From contig NZ_CP066831.1 of the NCBI RefSeq assembly GCF_016598615.1, positions 10,788,001 to 10,852,000 of the forward strand: a DNA stretch of 64,000 bases, written 5' to 3'. Below the pieces are notes generated by a model, which saw only the letters and a list, made by a program, of their open reading frames with translations, was not told the origin of the DNA and did not search any database. This DNA comes from Streptomyces liliifuscus. GTDB lineage: Bacteria; Actinomycetota; Actinomycetes; Streptomycetales; Streptomycetaceae. Positions 59,601 to 64,000 of the stretch are shown here, piece after piece (position 1 is the first letter of the stretch; each line of letters begins with the position of its first letter). Position numbers and translations under genes: made by a program.

Positions 59601-61161
59601 CTTCCTGGAACTTGGCGGCGACTCCATCCACGCCATCCAGATCGTGGCCCGACTCCGGGAGGACAACGCGTCACTGACTCCGCGTCAGATCTTCAGGCAT
59701 CCCACCATCGCCGAACTCGCTCCTCAGGTCAGCGTGATCGATCCGACGACCGAGGAGCAGGGTCTGGTCACCGGCGCTCTGCGGCCGGGACCGATCCAGT
59801 CGTGGTTCGTGGCCCAGGACCTGCCGCGGCCCGACCAGTTCAACCAGGCGGTGATGCTGAGCGTCCCCGACGACCTGGACGTCGCCGCACTCCAACAGGC
59901 GGTCCAGGGCCTGCTGATGCATCACGACGCACTGCGGGCGAGGGCCCGGCGCACGGGCGGGATGTGGCTGGCCGGCGCGGAGGCGGCGGATCCGTCCCAG
60001 GTCGTACGCATCAGCGCGGCGGCCGGGGACGAGGAGTTGGCGGCGCTCGCCGACGTGGCCCAGGGTTCCCTGGACCTGGAGTCGGGACCGGTGTTCCGGG
60101 CCGAGCTGGTCACCCGGGACGGCAGGCCCTGGCGGCTGCTGCTCGTCATCCACCACCTGGCCGTGGACGCGGTGTCCTGGCCACTGCTGGTGCAGGACCT
60201 GGGCACGGCCTACCTGCAGACGGCAGCGGACCAGTCGGTGTCTCTGCCCTCGAAGACATCGAGCTACAAGAAGTGGCTCGACCATGTGCGGGACCACGTG
60301 CGGGACCCGGAGGTCGAGGAGAGCCGTTTGTACTGGGAGCGGACTCTGGCCGGAGCACCACTCCCGCCGCTCCCGGTCGACCACTCCACGGCCGATCGGG
60401 CCACGGTGGGGGGTAGTGCCGCCGTGCGGACCGTGCTGCCGCCCGATGTGACGCGGTCGCTGCTGAAGGACACCTCGGCCGCCTACCGCACCCGTCCGGA
60501 CGAACTCGTCCTGACGGCGGTGGCACTGGCAGCCCATGCTCTGGGCGGGACACGAGAACTCCTGGTCAGCATGGAGAACAACGGCCGTCATCCCTTCACC
60601 GACGACATCGATCTGTCGCGGACCGTCGGCTGGTTCACCGCCCTCTACCCGATGCGGGTGGTCCTACCGGAGGACACCAGTGACCTGGGGGCCGTCATCA
60701 AGTCCGTCAAGGAGCAGTTGCGAGCGGTTCCCCAGCACGGAATGAGCTACGGCATGCTGAGGTTCCTGCACCCCGAGCCGTTGCCCGCGGGACACGGACC
60801 GTCGCTCGCGTTCAACTTCCTCGGCAGTCTGATGGCTCCCGGTGCCGGCACCGACCAGCCCTTCACCGCCGTGCCCGAGCCCACCGGCACGGCCTGGCAC
60901 CCCGACAACCACCGGGCCCATCTGCTCGACATACCTGTGAAGGTGGTCGAGGACCGGCTCGAGGTGAACGTCGTCTACTCGACCGCCCACTACCGCGCAG
61001 AGACGGTGAGCGCGCTGGCGGACGAGGTCTCCGTACGGCTGCGTGCGCTGGTCGAGCACTGCCTGCACCCGGCGCACCACGGTGCGACGACGTCGGACTT
61101 CCCGCTCGCCAAGGTCAGCCAGAGTTCTCTGGACCGCCTCCTCGACCGCCTCGGGAAGTAG
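56620..61161 (+). CDS. Non-ribosomal peptide synthetase, one module C-A-T-E
   Basis: The 1513-residue protein has a condensation domain (HHLLLDGWS, about residue 142), an adenylation domain from about 460 (YTSGSTGRPKGVLVEHR near 610; GYGPTES; NGKVDR near 945), a carrier domain (LGGDSIHAI, Ser about 1002) and an epimerisation domain (HHLAVDAVSW near 1178, TVGWFTALYP, FNFLG). The hand-read specificity code is DAVVMGGSFK, loosely like valine-type codes; the residue is uncertain but should become D. GGAGGA precedes the ATG. No MbtH-like gene was seen in the window. Confidence 0.93.
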   Translation: MSVEMSLEDLYPLSPLQQGLLFEAAAEPGMYVEHCRFRIEGSLDVSSYQRTWQRLVDRHAILRTFITHGDDGQPLQAVLRSAELPVTRLDWRGMPADQQEIRLERYCQNDRLQGFDLERAPVTRLSLIQLGDTAWESVWTFHHLLLDGWSVAKIVNELSALHTDPDHALQSPTPYRDYIAWLASRDHDAARSHWKGYLAGFTAPVRIDLPAGDAEAGALGECTHLLDSTTTARLHDTARRLGVTPNAIAQAAWAVVLGRYTDRDDIVFGTTVSGRPPALPRVEDMVGLFINTVPVRAKTHPEMPAADLIRTLQAEQFNREPYEHTPLNDIQSQSEVPSGAPLFTTLCVYENYPDVRKLAKEEVASGLLGPESRVDLRAVGSVTNYPLSVILVPGERLKLDFLFDARRIRTAVVERMVRYMAHVMGELAARPERPLRELWQVSADQRAELLARGRGPALDLSEEPVHTLIDEIAASRPEQPAVIADGGGELTYRELVHRADLLAGVLIERGVRVGDLVGVSLNRGTDLVVALLAVLKAGAAYVPLEPEFPKARLDLMVDDARPAAVIGRSGVGELFGVDWVEFVELDHLVASEEKVPLPKVDAGAAAYCLYTSGSTGRPKGVLVEHRPIVRLARGMTGVRLDPGCRMLQLAPANFDASTVEVWTTLLNGATIVVYPPETPSVAELGRVVKQHGVTTAVLATALTNSLIDTDPTALAPLRQLMVGGEAMSVPHVRKLLTHFSELEVFNGYGPTESTSFTAMQSVPRELPPDAQSVPIGRPIGGTQVYLLDRHGDLTPDGAPGELCIAGDGLARGYLNRPDLTVRAFRTNRFDDRPGARLYHSGDAVRWLPDATLDFVGRIDHQVKIRGFRVEPSETESVLLTHPDVAAAVVVPRRDETHARLIGYYTTEGGAPLTASALRDHLGVSLPGYMIPSAFVHLDRLPLTDNGKVDRAALPDPEISQPAGDYAAPRSELEAALARTWEEVLDVPRVGVHDNFLELGGDSIHAIQIVARLREDNASLTPRQIFRHPTIAELAPQVSVIDPTTEEQGLVTGALRPGPIQSWFVAQDLPRPDQFNQAVMLSVPDDLDVAALQQAVQGLLMHHDALRARARRTGGMWLAGAEAADPSQVVRISAAAGDEELAALADVAQGSLDLESGPVFRAELVTRDGRPWRLLLVIHHLAVDAVSWPLLVQDLGTAYLQTAADQSVSLPSKTSSYKKWLDHVRDHVRDPEVEESRLYWERTLAGAPLPPLPVDHSTADRATVGGSAAVRTVLPPDVTRSLLKDTSAAYRTRPDELVLTAVALAAHALGGTRELLVSMENNGRHPFTDDIDLSRTVGWFTALYPMRVVLPEDTSDLGAVIKSVKEQLRAVPQHGMSYGMLRFLHPEPLPAGHGPSLAFNFLGSLMAPGAGTDQPFTAVPEPTGTAWHPDNHRAHLLDIPVKVVEDRLEVNVVYSTAHYRAETVSALADEVSVRLRALVEHCLHPAHHGATTSDFPLAKVSQSSLDRLLDRLGK

Positions 61162-61169
61162 GAGCCCGC

Positions 61170-64000
61170 ATGCCTCTCGAGGACCTCTATCCACTGTCTG
61201 CTCTCCAGCAGGGTCTGCTCTTCGAGACCCTGGCCGACTCCGAGGGAGCACGGTATGTGCAGCAGATCCGCTGGCGCGCCGAAGGACCGCTGGACGTCCG
61301 GCGGTACCGCTCGGCCTGGCAGCGCGTCGTGGACCGCCATGCCGTACTGCGGACCTTCGTGGCGAGCGGCGAAGGCGGAGAGCCGCTTCAGGCCGTGCTG
61401 GCCTCGGCCGCGCTGCCGGTCACCGAACAGGACTGGCGCGGGATGCCCGAGGCCGAACGGGACGAGCAGCTGGAGCTGTACTGCCGTACGGACCGCGCCC
61501 GCGGCATCGTGCCGGAGACGGCTCCGCTGTGCCGGCTGTCACTGATCCGGCTGGGCGAGAGCACCTGGGAGTCCGTATGGACCTTCCATCATCTGCTGCT
61601 CGACGGCTGGAGCATCGGCCGGCTGATCAACGAACTCGGTCCGCTCTACCTCGATCCCGGCGCGGAACTGCCCGAACCGCCACCGTATCGGGACTACATC
61701 GCATGGCTGGCGGACCAGGACACCGGTGCCGCCCACGCGCACTGGAGGTCCTATCTGGACGGGTTCGACGCACCCGTGCCCCTGAGTCTTCCGACCGGTG
61801 ATCCCGGGACACAGGAGCCGGTCGCCGAGTGCACCCACGTCCTCGAACAGAGGACCGAAGAGCGGCTACGCAAGACCGCGCGACGGATCCGGGTGACCCC
61901 CGGCGTCCTCGTGCAGGCCGCCTGGGCGGTGGTGCTGAGCCGGTACACCGACCGTGACGACATCGTCTTCGGCACCACCGTCTCCGGCCGCCCTCCGTCA
62001 CTGCCCCGGGTCGAGGAGATGGTCGGCCTCTTCATCAACACCGTCCCTGTGCGGGCCAGGACGCGCCCGGGCATGACCGCCGCGGAACTCGTCCGCAAGC
62101 TACAGAGCGGTCAACTGGACCGTGAACCGTATGAACACACATCGCTGTACGACATAGGGAAGGAGACTGAACTCCCCCCGGGCACAGCCCTCTTCGACAC
62201 CCTGTGCATCTACGAGAACTATCCCGTCTCGGCGCCCTTCCCGGACGAGCGCATCATTCCGGACGTCGACCTCGTCCAGGGCCGGAACACCGAGATCACC
62301 AACTACGCGCTCACAATCTCCGTCGTCCCCCAGGACCGACTGCGGATCTTCGCCTCCTTCGACCCGAGGCGGTTCGACCCGGCAGCCGTCCAGCGGCTCC
62401 TCGGCCACTACGCCAAGGTCCTCGATCAGATCGCGGAGGACCCGGAACGACCGCTCGGCCGGATCACGCTCGCGGATCCCGCGGAGCGTGCCCTGCTGCG
62501 CCGCTGGACGACCGGGCCCACGTTGGACGTCCCGTCGCGGACCGTGCACGACCTGGTGGAGCAGACGGCGGTGGCACATCCGGACCGGGTCGCGGTTGTC
62601 GACGACGCCACCGGAAGGGAACTGACATACCGTCAACTGACTCGGCGAGCCGACCTCGTGGCAGGGGCACTGGTGGACCACGGCGTGAAAGCCGGCGATC
62701 TGGTGGGGGTGTGTCTGCCCCGCGGTCCGGAACTCGTCACAGCGTTGCTGGGCGTGCTGCGGGCGGGAGCCGCCTACCTGCCGCTCCGACCGGAACTGCC
62801 GCGGGCGCGGCTGGAGTTCATGATCGAGGACGCCAGGCCCACGGCCGTCGTCGGGTGCTCCGGAGCTGATGCCCCGACGGGCATCGACATCGACCTCGTC
62901 GCTCTGGGACTCATCGGGGATGCCGTTGCCGATCCGGTCGACACTGCCGTCCGTACGAGACTGCCCCGGGCCGGCGCGGACTCCCTCGCGTACTGCCTCT
63001 ACACCTCGGGTTCCACCGGGCATCCCAAAGGCGTCCTGATCGAACACCGCGGACTGGTCAACCGGCTCGCGGGCATGCAGGAATCGCACCGGCTCCGAGC
63101 CGAGGACAGCGTCCTGCACAAGACACCGCTCGACTTCGACGTCTCCGCCTGGGAGCTGTTCTGGCCGCTGATCACCGGGGCGCGGCTCGTCCTGGCGGCG
63201 CCGCACGCCCACCAGGACCCCGTCCAGCTCGCCAGGACCATCGAACGGCGGAACATCACCGTCACCCATTTCGTGCCGTCCCTGCTCGCCGAGTTCGTGC
63301 GGGTCGCCGATGCCGGACAACTGCGTTCGCTGCGCCTGGTCGTGTGCAGCGGGGAGGTCCTGCCCTCCCCGGTGGCGCGGCGACTGACCGAGCTCTGCGA
63401 GGCGGAGCTGTACAACCTCTACGGCCCCACAGAGGCGTCCATCGACGTCTGTGCTCATCGAGTCCGCCGGCCGGTCACCGACGCGTTGCTGCCCATCGGC
63501 CGACCGGTGCACAACACCGAACTCCACGTTCTCGACCACCGGATGGAACCGGTGCCCATCGGTGCGACCGGCGAGCTCTGCATCGGCGGGGTGCAGCTCG
63601 CCCGCGGCTACCTCCGCAGGCCCGAACTGACCGGGCAGCGGTTCCCCGTCCACCCGTACGAACCCGGGCAGCGGCTCTACCGGACGGGCGACCTCGCTCG
63701 TTGGCGGGCCGACGGCGTCCTCGACTTCCTCGGCCGCGCCGATCACCAGGTCAAGCTGAACGGCATGCGTGTGGAGCCCGGCGAGATCGAGCACACGCTG
63801 ATGGAACTGGACGGGATCGCCCACGCCCTTGTGTCCGTAAGCGAAGGGCGTCTGCACGTCCACCTGGTGGCGGACGGCGAGCGGCCGGACGTCGCCGCGC
63901 TGCGGGCGGCGCTCGCCCGGACCCTGCCGGACCACATGATCCCCTCGGCCTGGCACTGGCTGGACAGCCTGCCCACGCTGCCCAACGGCAAGGCAGACCG
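61170..64000 (+). CDS. Non-ribosomal peptide synthetase, C-A..., cut by the window edge
   Basis: From the ATG at 61170, 8 bases after the first NRPS, an uninterrupted frame of at least 943 codons begins MPLEDLYPLSALQQGLLFET. It has a condensation domain (HHLLLDGWS, near residue 140), then an adenylation domain (YTSGSTGHPKG near 610, LYGPTEASID, ending PNGKADR at the edge). The code read by hand is DVWHVSLIDK, a textbook serine code. As it follows an epimerisation domain, its condensation domain should be of the D-to-L type. Sequence patches shared with the first module suggest recent duplication or conversion. Confidence 0.93.
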   Translation, partial: MPLEDLYPLSALQQGLLFETLADSEGARYVQQIRWRAEGPLDVRRYRSAWQRVVDRHAVLRTFVASGEGGEPLQAVLASAALPVTEQDWRGMPEAERDEQLELYCRTDRARGIVPETAPLCRLSLIRLGESTWESVWTFHHLLLDGWSIGRLINELGPLYLDPGAELPEPPPYRDYIAWLADQDTGAAHAHWRSYLDGFDAPVPLSLPTGDPGTQEPVAECTHVLEQRTEERLRKTARRIRVTPGVLVQAAWAVVLSRYTDRDDIVFGTTVSGRPPSLPRVEEMVGLFINTVPVRARTRPGMTAAELVRKLQSGQLDREPYEHTSLYDIGKETELPPGTALFDTLCIYENYPVSAPFPDERIIPDVDLVQGRNTEITNYALTISVVPQDRLRIFASFDPRRFDPAAVQRLLGHYAKVLDQIAEDPERPLGRITLADPAERALLRRWTTGPTLDVPSRTVHDLVEQTAVAHPDRVAVVDDATGRELTYRQLTRRADLVAGALVDHGVKAGDLVGVCLPRGPELVTALLGVLRAGAAYLPLRPELPRARLEFMIEDARPTAVVGCSGADAPTGIDIDLVALGLIGDAVADPVDTAVRTRLPRAGADSLAYCLYTSGSTGHPKGVLIEHRGLVNRLAGMQESHRLRAEDSVLHKTPLDFDVSAWELFWPLITGARLVLAAPHAHQDPVQLARTIERRNITVTHFVPSLLAEFVRVADAGQLRSLRLVVCSGEVLPSPVARRLTELCEAELYNLYGPTEASIDVCAHRVRRPVTDALLPIGRPVHNTELHVLDHRMEPVPIGATGELCIGGVQLARGYLRRPELTGQRFPVHPYEPGQRLYRTGDLARWRADGVLDFLGRADHQVKLNGMRVEPGEIEHTLMELDGIAHALVSVSEGRLHVHLVADGERPDVAALRAALARTLPDHMIPSAWHWLDSLPTLPNGKAD

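Noticed and set aside
62100..63956. Open frame of 618 codons on the minus strand near the right edge
   Set aside because: It is antisense to the second NRPS, whose frame is continuous from 61170 and carries all A-domain motifs.

Overview
The window is high-GC actinobacterial DNA. Codon use, GTG/TTG starts, the abundance of TetR, LysR, MerR and two-component regulators, and the families seen (ALF repeat, DUF6000/DUF5958, DUF2461, SigE-type ECF, IS5/IS630/IS481 relics) all point to Streptomyces or a close relative. The many degraded insertion sequences and gene fragments suggest an accessory chromosomal arm rather than the core. No tRNA, rRNA or CRISPR array was recognised.

Layout. 1-8.5 kb holds the end of a large regulator, then small redox, hydrolase and transport genes (quinone oxidoreductase with a divergent TetR, a RibD/DHFR-like reductase, a Tat-exported lipase-like hydrolase, an MFS exporter, VOC and alpha/beta-barrel proteins, an esterase). 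7.7-10.3 kb is a MerR-controlled drug-type ABC exporter with a recognisable MerR operator. 10.4-13.7 kb is a LysR-controlled group of Rossmann reductases, one of them a decayed pseudogene. 13.7-25 kb is mixed: a VanY-type peptidase, a Fic/Doc-like toxin-antitoxin pair, an ALF-repeat secreted protein, a DNA alkylation repair protein, a LysR/acetyltransferase pair, a secreted protein with a lipoprotein and a small ORF, an SDR with a divergent TetR, and several IS5-type relics. 25-30 kb has an OmpR-type two-component system divergent from a GT39-like membrane glycosyltransferase. 30.3-32.8 kb is a nested insertion: an IS630-type transposase relic interrupted near its 3' end by an IS5/IS427-type element, which itself carries a passenger gene between two copies of part of its own end. 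33.1-40.3 kb is a three-gene MacB/FtsX-type ABC system. 41-50 kb carries a membrane HTH protein, an ECF sigma factor with a membrane partner, a fusion of a DCC thioredoxin-like domain to a fulvocin C-like cysteine-rich bacteriocin domain, a carbohydrate-binding membrane protein, DUF genes, and a stretch of gene fragments.

From about 50 kb to the end lies what looks like the edge of a non-ribosomal peptide cluster: a two-component system, two SAM methyltransferases on the minus strand separated by two strong hairpins, and on the plus strand a 2-isopropylmalate synthase two bases from a C-A-T-E NRPS gene, followed by a second NRPS that runs off the window. The synthase leader holds a promoter-like pair, a repeated CTGCGCAG palindrome and a 17-codon reading frame with an excellent ribosome-binding site. 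By hand-extracted specificity codes the first module activates an uncertain, probably aliphatic residue and epimerises it; the second reads DVWHVSLIDK, the serine code. The tight coupling of a leucine-pathway condensing enzyme to the NRPS genes is the strongest lead for unusual chemistry here, and the DCC-fulvocin fusion and the nested insertion are the next most interesting.
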